A stretch of DNA of 64,000 nucleotides from Taibaiella sp. Lineage in GTDB: Bacteria > Bacteroidota > Bacteroidia > Chitinophagales > Chitinophagaceae. Both the position numbers and the translations under genes were made by a program. A model generated the notes under the pieces. It searched no databases. It was not told where the DNA came from and saw only the letters and a list, made by a program, of their open reading frames with translations. Location of the stretch: NCBI GenBank assembly GCA_016786705.1, contig JAEUVV010000013.1, positions 248,001-312,000 on the forward strand, in the 5' to 3' direction. Positions within the stretch are counted from its first letter, which is position 1. Every line of letters begins with the position of its first letter. Positions 43,248 to 52,893 of the stretch are shown one piece after another.

Positions 43248-44249
43248 TTAACCTTTGTTTAAAGCGTTCTTAAGGTAATCAATAACATTCACCTCTACCG
43301 CATCTACTCCCCTTAACTCTGCCAGGTACCAGCTCGTCCAATCGCCTAACAAAATTAAGTATATAGCTTTTTCAAGGAAGCTATCTCCTTTAGCCACAAT
43401 ATCATATACATTATCTGTGAAATTGCAGATTACAGACCTGTTTATTTCAAACCTTCTGCTTACCCGGTCCAGTTCAGATCCCGTATGCAGGAAAATAACC
43501 GCTAAATCTTCCGCCTTGTCTCTCCAGCCTACCAATTCATTGTGATTCATTTCCGGGAACGGCCGCTCCCAGCCCAACACTTTACTGTTTTCATTAAACT
43601 GCTGGCGCCATCTTGTGGCTACTGCAGCAATTCTCTGGTCAGAATAGATAACCGGCAATTTATGCTGTAATTTTCCCGCGAGCGCTGCCGCATCTTTTTT
43701 GATGGTATCAAGTTCTCCTGATAACAGTTTTACCGCATTGCTTATTTCTGTTTCGAACGAGTCATTGATTAATGCAAACTGTTGCAATACAAACAGTATC
43801 TGGGAGAAAGAGCAGCCGATACAAGCTCTTGGCGGGATCCCGGCCGGTAACAGGATGCAATCAATATCATTAGCCCGGGCCAGTTCCTGCAATTTTCCAC
43901 CGGAAGTGATACAAACAATTGTGGCCTTTTTATTGATAGCTTCCTGAAGCACATAAAGGGCTTCTTCCGTATTTCCAGAATAGGAACATACGATCACCAG
44001 TGTTTCTTCATTTACAAAGCCCGGCAAAAAGTAGTCTTTAGACAATACTAAAGGAACAGGGGTACTACGTTCCAGGTAATTCAACACGACCTCTGCACCA
44101 ATACCGCTTCCGCCGAGGCCTGCCATAACAACATGCTTCACCTGTGCCTTATTGTTCTTTAACTCAAGCTTTTTACCTATTTCAAGCCCTTCTTCTAAAA
44201 GGTTTACAAAACTCTCTATATAAAAGTCCATTTTCTTATAACCACTCAT
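43248..44249 (-). CDS. Bifunctional phosphoglucose/phosphomannose isomerase
   Basis: This is a 333-residue protein when started at the ATG 44249; a TTG at 44261 would add four residues. It has the SIS-domain sugar-phosphate sites GLGGSGIGAEVVLNYLE, VCSYSGNTEEALYVL and the PMI-type C-terminal domain (PF10432) with LILLGDWTSWYLAELRGVDA and YLKNALN. It interconverts Glc-6-P, Fru-6-P and Man-6-P. Its place at the end of the polysaccharide locus points to supply of mannose-type precursors. Confidence 0.88.
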   Translation of the reverse strand: MSGYKKMDFYIESFVNLLEEGLEIGKKLELKNNKAQVKHVVMAGLGGSGIGAEVVLNYLERSTPVPLVLSKDYFLPGFVNEETLVIVCSYSGNTEEALYVLQEAINKKATIVCITSGGKLQELARANDIDCILLPAGIPPRACIGCSFSQILFVLQQFALINDSFETEISNAVKLLSGELDTIKKDAAALAGKLQHKLPVIYSDQRIAAVATRWRQQFNENSKVLGWERPFPEMNHNELVGWRDKAEDLAVIFLHTGSELDRVSRRFEINRSVICNFTDNVYDIVAKGDSFLEKAIYLILLGDWTSWYLAELRGVDAVEVNVIDYLKNALNKG

Positions 44250-44363
44250 CGTTTTTATCAATTATCGTTTGCGCTAAACCTAGCTACGGTTAAAAACCGG
44301 GCAAATTTAAGGCTTTTTCACATATTAAATTATACTTAAATCTTTACTTTATTCCTATATTAT

Positions 44364-44843
44364 CTACACCTTTTGATTTCTGGCGATAATTGTCCCGGGA
44401 TCTATACTGATAAGATCACCTATCTTAGTCGCACCACCGATATAAACATTTGGATAGATATTCACAAAATCACCTACCTCCGCTTCATGATCTATCACCA
44501 CATTGGCATTGATCAGGCAATGCTTTCCTATTTTAGCGCCCGCCTGTATTACAGCATTGGCTAAAATGACTGTTCCGGCCCCAATTATTACATCTGCAGC
44601 GAGTTGGGCTGAAGGATGTACTAACGCTGGCATAGTATGTTTCACTTTTTCAGCAATGCTTTTCCTGACTTTATTATTACCAATAGCGATCATAAGTGGC
44701 AGGTCAGGTTCACAACAAGCATCGTATTCCGTATCATTATTAAATACATGAAGTACGCTGGCATTTGTCCTTTCAATTAGGTCTTTTACAACTCTTGCAT
44801 GACCTCCATTCCCTAAGAGCAGGTACCTGTTACTTTGCCCCAT
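44364..44843 (-). CDS. PglD/NeuD-like sugar acyltransferase, shortened
   Basis: The 159-residue protein has an N-terminal nucleotide-binding region (LLLGNGGHARVVKDLIERT) and a left-handed beta-helix of hexapeptide repeats (about 80-150: VIIGAGTVILANAVIQAGA, INANVVIDHEAEVGD). Normal PglD-like enzymes are about 200 residues and end with further hexads and an N-P-A-like element. This one stops after I-I-A-R-N-Q-K-V, missing roughly 35-40 residues. It probably acetylates a UDP-amino-sugar, but activity is uncertain. It lies directly downstream of the initiating transferase gene. Confidence 0.75.
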   Translation of the reverse strand: MGQSNRYLLLGNGGHARVVKDLIERTNASVLHVFNNDTEYDACCEPDLPLMIAIGNNKVRKSIAEKVKHTMPALVHPSAQLAADVIIGAGTVILANAVIQAGAKIGKHCLINANVVIDHEAEVGDFVNIYPNVYIGGATKIGDLISIDPGTIIARNQKV

Positions 44844-44846
44844 AAC

Positions 44847-45803
44847 CTATAAACCGTATTTCCTGATTAGTGTACCCTTTAGCATAAGGTATACAACACT
44901 ACCGGTTATTAAAAGTGTCAGGGCAAATATCCATTGGTGCCCCGTCGTCCAGGAAGTGGCAGCGATCACCCCGAAGCCGATCAATAGCTGCACCATACCA
45001 TAAGCTCCTGAAACTACAAGTTTATTGACTTTATGCTCATTAACCAGGTATTGATAGAGATGTGAACGATGTGCCTGGGAGATATTTTCCCCTTTCATAA
45101 CCCTTCTTACAATGGTCCAGACCGCATCCAGTCCATAAACCGTTAAAAATAACAGATAAATAGGGTTCCCGGTCTGTAAAATAAGGATTGCTAACAGAAA
45201 AATAATGATGAAAGCAATACTAGTACTCCCGACATCCCCTGCAAAGCATTTCGCCCGCTGCCTGTAATTAAAAAAGGCAAATACAGCCACTGCGATAACT
45301 GTATACCAGATAAGGTCCTGGTCAATGAAGTTTACCTGATGATTAACGAGCCCCAGCAAAACCAAAACAGTTATGCTGTAAGCGGCTGTAATACCGTTAA
45401 TCCCGTCCATGAAGTTATAGGCATTCAGAATACCGGTGCAGATAATAAGCGCCAGGATCCAGAGCCACCACGCCTCGCGGAATATGCCTACATCATAAAA
45501 CATTAAAGCCATAGCGCCAAACTGTATTACTAACCTTATTTTATTAGACAGGGTACGGATATCGTCCACAAAGCTTATGAAGGTAATCGCGGTAAGACCG
45601 GCAAAAAAATAGGGGTTCTGGAACCCGGATAGTATAAACCAGGCCATCGCCCCAAAATAAAAAATAATGCCCCCACCCCGCAAAGTGATGCTGGTATGAG
45701 AACTTCGTTCATTCGGTTTATCAATAATATTATAATGATCCGCAAGTTTAAAATAGCCTAGTTCTAAAACAAACAATGCCGCGGCAAGTAAAATGTAATT
45801 CAT
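44847..45803 (-). CDS. WecA/MraY-like polyprenyl-phosphate sugar-1-P transferase
   Basis: The 318-residue protein has about ten membrane helices and the GT-PNPT signatures RGGGIIFYFGAMAW, the aspartate-rich SFVDDIRTLSNKIRL, ILNAYNFMDGINGI and AKCFAGDVGSTSIAF. It is WecA-like (UDP-HexNAc transferred to undecaprenyl phosphate), the first membrane step of the repeat unit. It lies between a sugar reductase/epimerase and an acyltransferase, so the sugar added is probably a modified amino-deoxy-hexose. Confidence 0.9.
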   Translation of the reverse strand: MNYILLAAALFVLELGYFKLADHYNIIDKPNERSSHTSITLRGGGIIFYFGAMAWFILSGFQNPYFFAGLTAITFISFVDDIRTLSNKIRLVIQFGAMALMFYDVGIFREAWWLWILALIICTGILNAYNFMDGINGITAAYSITVLVLLGLVNHQVNFIDQDLIWYTVIAVAVFAFFNYRQRAKCFAGDVGSTSIAFIIIFLLAILILQTGNPIYLLFLTVYGLDAVWTIVRRVMKGENISQAHRSHLYQYLVNEHKVNKLVVSGAYGMVQLLIGFGVIAATSWTTGHQWIFALTLLITGSVVYLMLKGTLIRKYGL

Positions 45804-45859
45804 AAGTATCCATGCAAAGCTAAAAGAATCCGGAGAATCTCATGCGCATATTTTCAATA

Positions 45860-46771
45860 TTATCGGGTAGCAATTTTATCAAAAACCGAAATTGTATTTC
45901 TTAACCCCTGCTTTGCCGTAACCGGCAAGGATTTAATATTAAGCGCGGTTTTTATTTTCTGGTTAGAGACCACATAGCTTTCCGTCAGTTTTTTAAGGCG
46001 CTCAGAATTAAGCGGTAGTTTTAGCTTATCTCCTATTGCAGCTATAGATTTCATGAAACCCGCATTTATAGCCCATAGACGCGCCTTTTTCCCGGTCACT
46101 TCTCCAATGATATGCACTAATTCGTTGGTAGAGACAGCATCATCATCCGCGAAATTGTATACACCGGAAGCGACATGCGCTTGTGTCAACATCTGGTCTA
46201 TCAGCCAGCACAGATTGTCGACATAAAGGAAAGAACGCGCGTTCTCAAAAGCGGCTAAAGGCCAGGGAATTCCTTTTTGTACTACCTTATACAAGAGATT
46301 GAGATTCCCCTTGTTCCCGGGACCATGTATCATACAAGGCCTGATGATAAATAAACGTTTCCCGGCGGGTAAAGGCTGGGCCAGTAAATATTGTTCTGCC
46401 TCCAGCTTTGATTGCCCGTAAGGGGTATAGGGTTGCGCCTCCACTTCTTCCGACAAGACACCGCTTACCGTATCTGCCACTGCTTTGACTGAGCTGAAAT
46501 AAAAAAAATCCCTGACCGGGGATTGCAAAAAACGATCAAAAAGTTTTATGGTCAGGTCTCTGTTTACCTGGAAATAAACATCTGCCGCGGCTGTATTTTT
46601 GGTATCATGCGCCTTACCTGCCAGGTGGATAATTGCTGTAGCATCTTGTTCAAGCTGCCAGTTTTCAGTTCTTAAAGATAAAGACCGGACCGTATTTCCT
46701 TTTGCAGATAAATAGGGTACCAGGTTCTGCCCGACAAAACCAGAGGCCCCGGTAACGATAATTTTCATCAT
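45860..46771 (-). CDS. NAD-dependent sugar-nucleotide epimerase/reductase
   Basis: The 303-residue extended SDR has the Rossmann motif T-G-A-S-G-F-V-G-Q, FYFSSVKAVAD and the YxxxK motif (YTPYGQSKLEAEQYL), plus RPCMIHGPGNKGNL. Such proteins next to a WecA-like transferase resemble the WbpV/QuiNAc-type 4-reductases that finish the sugar before the lipid-linked step (inference). It overlaps no gene and lies one base downstream of a GT4 gene. Confidence 0.78.
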   Translation of the reverse strand: MMKIIVTGASGFVGQNLVPYLSAKGNTVRSLSLRTENWQLEQDATAIIHLAGKAHDTKNTAAADVYFQVNRDLTIKLFDRFLQSPVRDFFYFSSVKAVADTVSGVLSEEVEAQPYTPYGQSKLEAEQYLLAQPLPAGKRLFIIRPCMIHGPGNKGNLNLLYKVVQKGIPWPLAAFENARSFLYVDNLCWLIDQMLTQAHVASGVYNFADDDAVSTNELVHIIGEVTGKKARLWAINAGFMKSIAAIGDKLKLPLNSERLKKLTESYVVSNQKIKTALNIKSLPVTAKQGLRNTISVFDKIATR

Positions 46772-47923
46772 TTAGTATCCTAACTTTTTGCTGATCTCAT
46801 CCCAAACGATGGACTGTTCAAAATATTTCAAAATAAACGCCCTGCCATTAGTACCATGCAACTGTTTTGTTTCAGGTGCATCTACGTAATAAATAATTGC
46901 CTCTACAATAGACTCCAGGTCGTGAGTAATAAATTTACCGGTCAGCCCATCCTCAATAGCCTCTTCGCATCCTGTAGCCTTAGTAATAATCACCGGTAGC
47001 TTCATAGAGGATGCTTCCAGCGCAACAGTTGGGAATCCTTCCCGGTAAGTGGGTAGAATAAAGGCATCCATTATCGAGAAAAAGGGACCGGAATCAGGCA
47101 CATAGCCGGTATGAATGATGCTGGCATCGTTATTAATAATATCCTGGGTGACTTTCGACACGCCATCGCGGGTTTCGAAAGGCCCTACTAACAGCAACTT
47201 TACATTTTTTCTTTGATTGCGCACCAACTGCCAGGCTGCCACAAGCTCATCTATACCTTTATCATGAACTAAACGGCCCACATAACCCAGCACAAAATCA
47301 TCTTCAGCGATATTGTAACGCTTTCTTAGGATATTCCGTTCTTCTTCGGGATATTTCTCCGGGTTGAAACGGCCATGCGCATCCACACCATTACAGGTGC
47401 CTTTACCTAAGATAGTATTCTTGTTAGCATCATTTAAATGATCTCTTAAAGTGATGGATTGCACGCCCCGGCTTACACACACTACTTTTTTAGCCAAAAC
47501 GCCGCTAAGCCTGTCGATATTTTTAAGCAGGATCCGTTTAACCCCGGTTGAGGTTTCATAAATAATACCATGCCGGAAATAAACCCGGTTATGAACACCG
47601 GCAAAGAAGGAAGAAAGCATACCTACCATACCCCCTTTAGGTGTATGTGCGATCACATAATCAAATTTTTCTTTGCGGATATACCGGTAAAGGCGGTAAA
47701 TAGCTTTGAGGTCTTTTAAAGGACTAATGGACCGGGTAATTTCAACAGGGAAAGGTGTATAGTCCAGCTCCTCTTTCCATTTTTCAAATTCTTCAGAGTC
47801 TGAACAAGCCAAAAAATAGGTATTACCCGACTTTTCGGACAAGTATTTGAATTGCTTTCCAAAAAAGTGATTAATTACAAATGATACCGTAATGATATGT
47901 AAAACTTTTTTAGGTTGACTCAT
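46772..47923 (-). CDS. Glycosyltransferase family 4
   Basis: This is a 383-residue protein when started at 47923 (MSQPKKVLHIITVSF). A longer frame to 47992 adds a hydrophobic tail that does not fit the family. The GT-B fold is clear: an acceptor half (HTPKGGMVGML, VYFRHGIIYETS), the linking region FVLGYVGRLVHDKGIDELV, and the donor-binding FILPTYREGFPTVALEASS with Glu residues. It probably adds the second sugar after the initiating transferase. Confidence 0.85.
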   Translation of the reverse strand: MSQPKKVLHIITVSFVINHFFGKQFKYLSEKSGNTYFLACSDSEEFEKWKEELDYTPFPVEITRSISPLKDLKAIYRLYRYIRKEKFDYVIAHTPKGGMVGMLSSFFAGVHNRVYFRHGIIYETSTGVKRILLKNIDRLSGVLAKKVVCVSRGVQSITLRDHLNDANKNTILGKGTCNGVDAHGRFNPEKYPEEERNILRKRYNIAEDDFVLGYVGRLVHDKGIDELVAAWQLVRNQRKNVKLLLVGPFETRDGVSKVTQDIINNDASIIHTGYVPDSGPFFSIMDAFILPTYREGFPTVALEASSMKLPVIITKATGCEEAIEDGLTGKFITHDLESIVEAIIYYVDAPETKQLHGTNGRAFILKYFEQSIVWDEISKKLGY

Positions 47924-48090
47924 AGTATTCATATCCATATTTCCGTATCTGCCCAACAGGATAAAACACGGTACGCCATAAAGATAATACAAAAATAGGC
48001 ATAACTAAAAGAATATTATACTACTATCCTGTAAACTTATTGCGAAATGCCTCAATTCTGAATATTACAGTAGCTACGAAAGAGCCGGAC

Positions 48091-49191
48091 TTATGCCCCA
48101 AGACTCTTATATAAAGTAATATGTTTTTTAATCATCTGATCTATATCGTATTGCTCCGCTTTAGCGCAACATTTTATTGCTATATCCTTATAAAGCTGCG
48201 GATCCTGGTCAAGCTGCAGCAATTGAGCCGCCAATCCGGCATCATCGCCTTCATCGAATAATAGGCCCGCACCATCTACTATCTCTTTAAGACCAGGTAC
48301 CCTACTGGCTAAAAAAGGTTTGCCAGATGCCAATCCTTCGATACTTGATAAGGATAGTCCTTCATAATGAGAAGACAAAACCACATAATCTGCCGATTTT
48401 AGAAGCCGCGGCACATCCATTCTCTGGCCCAGGAAAAAGACCCGGTGTTGCAGATCCAGGGCTACAGTTAATTCCCGGCAATCATCAAGACATTCGCCCA
48501 CACCTACCAATAATAACTTGAATGAATCCGGCAATTTCTGTAAGGCTTTAATTAATGTAGCCTGGTCTTTTTGTGGCCTGAAAGCCGCTACCTGCAGGAT
48601 TACTTTATCTTCATCAGCCAGTTGTGGCAATAGTGCGCTTTTGTTGTAATGTACTGCGCTTTTTATGATACTCAGATCAACCCCGTTATTGATCAGGGCA
48701 AGCTTGCGATTACCGCCTAAATAAGTCGCGTAAATATCGTAAATCTCCTGGGTGATACATACCAATTTATGATATCTGCTGTAAATAAACCGCTCTACAG
48801 GTTTAAAGAGCTTATTATTTATTCTCCTGTTCGTGGTATTATGCTCTGTAAAGACCAGTTTTGTTTTTGCTCCTGAAATCATCCTGGCAAAGACGGCAAA
48901 GTATTGTGCGGGAAATAAATGCACATGGGCAATATCGTAATCTTTAAGGTATTTCTTTATCTTCAGGATATGCCCGGGGCTGTAGATATCCTTTTTATTT
49001 TCTGACTCTTTTAATACAAATATATTACAGCAGCCAGAAGCCCTCAGTGCCTCAACGAAGGGTTGCTGATGGTCCCAAAGTAAAAGCAGGTCCATTTGAA
49101 TCCCTGCTTTCACATAATGCGGGATCGTGTCCAGGATCAGCTTTTCCGCCCCCCCGGTTTCCAATGAATTGATGATTTGTAGAACTCTCAC
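48091..49191 (-). CDS. Glycosyltransferase family 4
   Basis: The 366-residue GT-B enzyme starts MRVLQIINSLETGGAEKLIL. It has ADEDKVILQVAAFRPQKDQ and the donor motif VVLSSHYEGLSLSSIEGLASG. Its start overlaps the stop of the GT2 gene upstream by one base, so the two are co-translated. The acceptor and donor sugar are unknown. Confidence 0.88.
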   Translation of the reverse strand: MRVLQIINSLETGGAEKLILDTIPHYVKAGIQMDLLLLWDHQQPFVEALRASGCCNIFVLKESENKKDIYSPGHILKIKKYLKDYDIAHVHLFPAQYFAVFARMISGAKTKLVFTEHNTTNRRINNKLFKPVERFIYSRYHKLVCITQEIYDIYATYLGGNRKLALINNGVDLSIIKSAVHYNKSALLPQLADEDKVILQVAAFRPQKDQATLIKALQKLPDSFKLLLVGVGECLDDCRELTVALDLQHRVFFLGQRMDVPRLLKSADYVVLSSHYEGLSLSSIEGLASGKPFLASRVPGLKEIVDGAGLLFDEGDDAGLAAQLLQLDQDPQLYKDIAIKCCAKAEQYDIDQMIKKHITLYKSLGA

Positions 49192-50078
49192 TATTTTCTT
49201 TTATCGTTTAAATACATCAGGCATGCTATGGGTAAAGCAAACAGGCTTAATAGAGGATGAACTGCTTTAAATTTATCCGCAAACGTTTTATTGAGATAGA
49301 ATGCGAAACGCCAGTAATTGATAAGTGCCCTGAACCTATAGGTTAGGGGTATCGGGCCCCTGCTTAGCTCCTGGTAGCAGATTGTCGTTGCTACCGGCGA
49401 CTTTTTCCGGACCTCAAAAATGCGGTCAGTCAGGCCGTCCGGCTGGTATTCGGCCAGGTATATAGGGTCATTGAACCAAAGTAATGGATATTTGGTACCA
49501 ATACGGTTCCATACCAGGGCTTCCGGGCAAAATTTCTCGCCTTTGATCTCGGGAAAAGGAAATTCCTTTAAAACAGAAGTTTTGAATACTTCACACATAT
49601 CCCCGGTAATTTTCCGCTTATACCGGAAATCAAAGACATCCATTATTTCCTCGTTTACACCTATGGCAGAACCAATAAGGCTGCCATTAAAATAGGCTTT
49701 CCTGCCGGCGACTCCGCCGATACGTGATTTATCTTTTGAAGTCTCATATTTTTGGGCAACAATAGCCAGGGCATCTTCGGGGATCATATCGTCACTATCC
49801 AGGATAAAGAACAGTGCTCCGGCAGCCTCATTAACACCCCGGTTGATAGCAAAATGTTTACCGGCGTTTTCCTGGTAATAATACTTTACAGGAAAATCAG
49901 CAGGAGCAAGTTGTTGAACCAATTCCCTGGTATCATCAACAGAGCCGTCATCAACTATGATCCATTCAAAATAACGATAGCTCTGCTTTTTTAAGCTTTC
50001 GAATAATCTTGGCAACAGTTTTGCCCTGTTATAGCTTGGTGTAAAAACGGTAATATTTATTTCCTTTGCTCCATTCAT
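49191..50078 (-). CDS. Glycosyltransferase family 2
   Basis: The 295-residue GT-A enzyme has NITVFTPSYNRAKLLPRLFE, VDDGSVDDTRE and the metal-binding DSDD motif (FFILDSDDMIPEDA). A hydrophobic C-terminus (HPLLSLFALPIACLMYLN) suggests a weak membrane anchor. It is coupled (one-base overlaps) to the polymerase-like gene upstream and a GT4 gene downstream. Confidence 0.88.
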   Translation of the reverse strand: MNGAKEINITVFTPSYNRAKLLPRLFESLKKQSYRYFEWIIVDDGSVDDTRELVQQLAPADFPVKYYYQENAGKHFAINRGVNEAAGALFFILDSDDMIPEDALAIVAQKYETSKDKSRIGGVAGRKAYFNGSLIGSAIGVNEEIMDVFDFRYKRKITGDMCEVFKTSVLKEFPFPEIKGEKFCPEALVWNRIGTKYPLLWFNDPIYLAEYQPDGLTDRIFEVRKKSPVATTICYQELSRGPIPLTYRFRALINYWRFAFYLNKTFADKFKAVHPLLSLFALPIACLMYLNDKRK

Positions 50079-51166
50079 TATTTTCGGTATTCCATAAAGT
50101 CAAAATATCCTTTACGCTCTGTATCCAGGTAAAAAGCCTTGTAAGGCATCAGGTCGCCATCATCCCAGACGAATAACATCCGGATTAATAATATTGAAAA
50201 ATATAAAAATACAACCATTCGAAAGGTCCTTTTTTCTTTAATATTATTGATATATAAATAAATCTGCGGCAGACCAAGAAGGATAAATATAAAGAAATAC
50301 CAGGAAAATCTCGCGTAAGTGGCATTGGTAACTGCGGCAATAATGATGATCACATAAATCAAAAAGCCGTTAAATATTATGGTAGTCTTTGGATTCTGGT
50401 AAAAAACATTTTTATAAATATATGCGACATAGGAAAGTAATAATCCTTCTATTACATACAAAAAATTAACACTACTTGTTTTCTCGGTATAATAATTTAA
50501 TTTTTCATTATCGCTGTTTTCCGCCAAAAAAGACAACAAAAAATTACCTATTGGCGAAAGAAACATTGCAAATACGCCAAACACCAGCAAGATCATTTGA
50601 TTCCGCGTAAGCTTAACATTCAATAGAAAAATCATCGGAAAAAATAAGATGGAGCTTCTATGAAAATAATAGGCTGCAACCATCATTAAAATGGGCACCA
50701 GTTTTTTGCCTTTGAGTAAAAAAACTAAAGCCCACCATATAATCCCCATTGCCAGAAATTGTCTCACATAGACAAAGGACATGAGGAAAAATTTGCTGAA
50801 GTAAATGAATAAAGAAAAGAAAAGTAAAGGACTCATTTTGCGGATAGCACTAAAATGAGCCATAATGGTAATAGCTGCTGTAATAAAGAAGAAATAGTAG
50901 CGATCTTCAGTAACTTGCCTTACTAAGGCATTATACAGCAGATACCCTTTTTCAAAAAAGGGGAATGCCAGCATTTGCGGAATGGAGTACGCTTCAAATA
51001 CCTCGCCATAAATGTACACATCAAAGCCCCCGATCATATCCCGGCTACCGATCATCACAATACAACAGATCATGAAGAAATAATACAGCCCTTTGCTGTT
51101 CTGATCTCTTTGCCAATACAGCACAAATGCTAAAAAGAATATCAACAGGTAAGGAATCATAGTCAA
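50078..51166 (-). CDS. EpsG/Wzy-like polysaccharide polymerase
   Basis: The 362-residue protein has about ten predicted membrane helices and the EpsG-family (PF14897) features: an early RDMIGGFDVYIYGEVFEAY and ITAAITIMAHFSAIRKMSP. It is likely the polymerase of a Wzx/Wzy-type or related repeat-unit pathway. No Wzx flippase is seen in the window, so it probably lies beyond the right edge. Confidence 0.75.
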   Translation of the reverse strand: MTMIPYLLIFFLAFVLYWQRDQNSKGLYYFFMICCIVMIGSRDMIGGFDVYIYGEVFEAYSIPQMLAFPFFEKGYLLYNALVRQVTEDRYYFFFITAAITIMAHFSAIRKMSPLLFFSLFIYFSKFFLMSFVYVRQFLAMGIIWWALVFLLKGKKLVPILMMVAAYYFHRSSILFFPMIFLLNVKLTRNQMILLVFGVFAMFLSPIGNFLLSFLAENSDNEKLNYYTEKTSSVNFLYVIEGLLLSYVAYIYKNVFYQNPKTTIIFNGFLIYVIIIIAAVTNATYARFSWYFFIFILLGLPQIYLYINNIKEKRTFRMVVFLYFSILLIRMLFVWDDGDLMPYKAFYLDTERKGYFDFMEYRK

Positions 51167-52378
51167 TTATTTTCTAAAGTTGCCTATTTGCAGTTTCAAA
51201 TCTGCAGCAATATTATCAATGGAAAGCTTTTCCTTGAACGATTTTAAATTAGCACACTGCAATTGATAAGTCTCGGCAAAACTTGCAGGATCGGCAATAA
51301 TCCGGTCCAGCAAAGTTTTCATATCCTCAATAGTATCTACCATAAAGCCAACATTGCCGGCCTCCCGGAACAAATATTCAAAATAAGGGTGACGTAAAGT
51401 GATTACCGGTTTTTCGAAAATTATAGTATCTACTATGGCTCCACTCGCCCTGAAGACATATTCATGCTCCGGTAAAAAAAACAGGCTGAAGTGTATCCCC
51501 GCCAGGGCATCCTCATATTGTGCCCGGGTAAGGTATTTCGGTTTATCATCCTGCTCGTTACCCACTATTTCTGTTACCCATTCATTTTTATAGGGAATTA
51601 CTGAAGGAGTTATTAAACCTATAGCCTCAACTTTAAGCTGCTCCTCCTTAATTTTACCTTTAAGTTGTTGGGCCAGCTCATAGGTAAAATGCGAATTTTT
51701 CCTGCGTAATTCCATACTCCCGATATGGGCCACTTTAAGCGGCAACTTGGATAAGGTAACCGGACTGTATTGCTTAGACAGTTCTGAGTAAGGATGCTCG
51801 ATTTCCATCACTTCGGCTTCCGTCACATAACCGTCTTTAACCAGTATTTTCCTGGCAATCTTATTTAAGAGTAAAAACCTGAATTGATCTACCTTCAACT
51901 TCAATAGCTTCCTATGTACTCGGGCATTATATTTTTCATATAAAGAAGTAGGGAAATATAAAAAATCAAGATCACCGTGCAAACAGGCAATTACAGGAAT
52001 ATGTGGAAACTTTCTTTTAAGTTTTCTAAAATAGTAGAAACAGGTAAACTGTGTTATAGAAAGAAAGATCAGATCGTCCCTGGTTGCATTGCGCAGCAGT
52101 GTTTGGAAATGTTGCTTTCTCAATTGTTCTTTTTTCAGAAAATTTAATGTTTTCGAAAAAAGGGAATTTGTTTTAGGGGTGGTATAGGTAATAGGTTGCT
52201 CCTGAATATGTTTCCGTTCTTCAACCGTAAAAAATTCATCCATACTCTTTTGGTTGGATGCTATACCATGCAGCATAATTTCCTCGCCGGGATACATTTT
52301 CATTAGTATCTTCACTATAGATGCATTGAACACCATGTGATGGTTGCCGACAGAAGTATGGTCAATAAAATGAATCAT
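51167..52378 (-). CDS. Glycosyltransferase-like protein of unclear family
   Basis: The 403-residue protein starts MIHFIDHTSVGNHHMVFNAS. It has a GT-B-like second half (KVAHIGSMELRRKNSHFTYE, FFLPEHEYVFRASGAIVDTI, KPVITLRHPYFEYLF). The usual E-x7-E donor motif is not obvious. It sits within the transferase run (one base from the polymerase gene, two from the cupin gene). Glycosyltransferase activity is inferred from context and fold hints. Confidence 0.6.
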   Translation of the reverse strand: MIHFIDHTSVGNHHMVFNASIVKILMKMYPGEEIMLHGIASNQKSMDEFFTVEERKHIQEQPITYTTPKTNSLFSKTLNFLKKEQLRKQHFQTLLRNATRDDLIFLSITQFTCFYYFRKLKRKFPHIPVIACLHGDLDFLYFPTSLYEKYNARVHRKLLKLKVDQFRFLLLNKIARKILVKDGYVTEAEVMEIEHPYSELSKQYSPVTLSKLPLKVAHIGSMELRRKNSHFTYELAQQLKGKIKEEQLKVEAIGLITPSVIPYKNEWVTEIVGNEQDDKPKYLTRAQYEDALAGIHFSLFFLPEHEYVFRASGAIVDTIIFEKPVITLRHPYFEYLFREAGNVGFMVDTIEDMKTLLDRIIADPASFAETYQLQCANLKSFKEKLSIDNIAADLKLQIGNFRK

Positions 52379-52380
52379 TC

Positions 52381-52737
52381 TTATTTATCTTGATTTCTTA
52401 AATAGTCATCTTCCAGCCGGATAATATCGTCTTCCCCAAAATAAGTGCCCATTTGCACTTCGATAAAAATCAGGTCCTGGTCTGCAACATTACCAATCCT
52501 ATGTTTACTACCTTGTGGTATTTTAATGACATCACCTTTCTTAAGCAAAATCTCTTCTCCTTCCAGTACTACAACAGCCTCACCGGAAGCGATTGTCCAG
52601 ACTTCTTCCCGGTATTGATGAAACTGGTAGGATAATCGATGGCCGGGATTTACATAAATACGTTTCACTTTGCAATATTCTTCTTCCAGCAGCACATCAT
52701 AACTTCCCCAAGGTCTTTGGCCTTTTTCTAGTGACAT
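52381..52737 (-). CDS. Mannose-6-phosphate isomerase type II cupin
   Basis: This 118-residue single-domain cupin corresponds to the C-terminal domain of ManC/AlgA. It has QRPWGSYDVLLEEEYCKVKR, the metal-binding S-Y-Q-F-H-Q-Y-R-E-E and GDVIKIPQGSKHRI. It interconverts Man-6-P and Fru-6-P or controls precursor flow. It is first in the second transcription unit of the locus, behind a promoter at 52778-52808. Confidence 0.85.
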   Translation of the reverse strand: MSLEKGQRPWGSYDVLLEEEYCKVKRIYVNPGHRLSYQFHQYREEVWTIASGEAVVVLEGEEILLKKGDVIKIPQGSKHRIGNVADQDLIFIEVQMGTYFGEDDIIRLEDDYLRNQDK

Positions 52738-52777
52738 ATATTAATTATAAAATTGATTCAAAATATTTCATTGTTTG

Positions 52778-52808
52778 CAAAAGTAAGCAATTATAGCGGC
52801 TACCCCAA
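52778..52808 (-). promoter_or_regulatory. Internal promoter of the polysaccharide locus
   Basis: On the minus strand a TTG (52806-52808) and TACTTTTG (52778-52785) are 20 nt apart, matching the Bacteroidota consensus. The leader to the cupin start is about 36 nt. It divides the locus into two units near the change in base composition. Confidence 0.5.
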
Positions 52809-52893
52809 CGCAATCAGGGGTTCTGCTATCTATCCTTCAAAAATACTCTATTAAGGCATAAAGTACCTTCGTCCGTTCCCTTTAACAAGCAGT

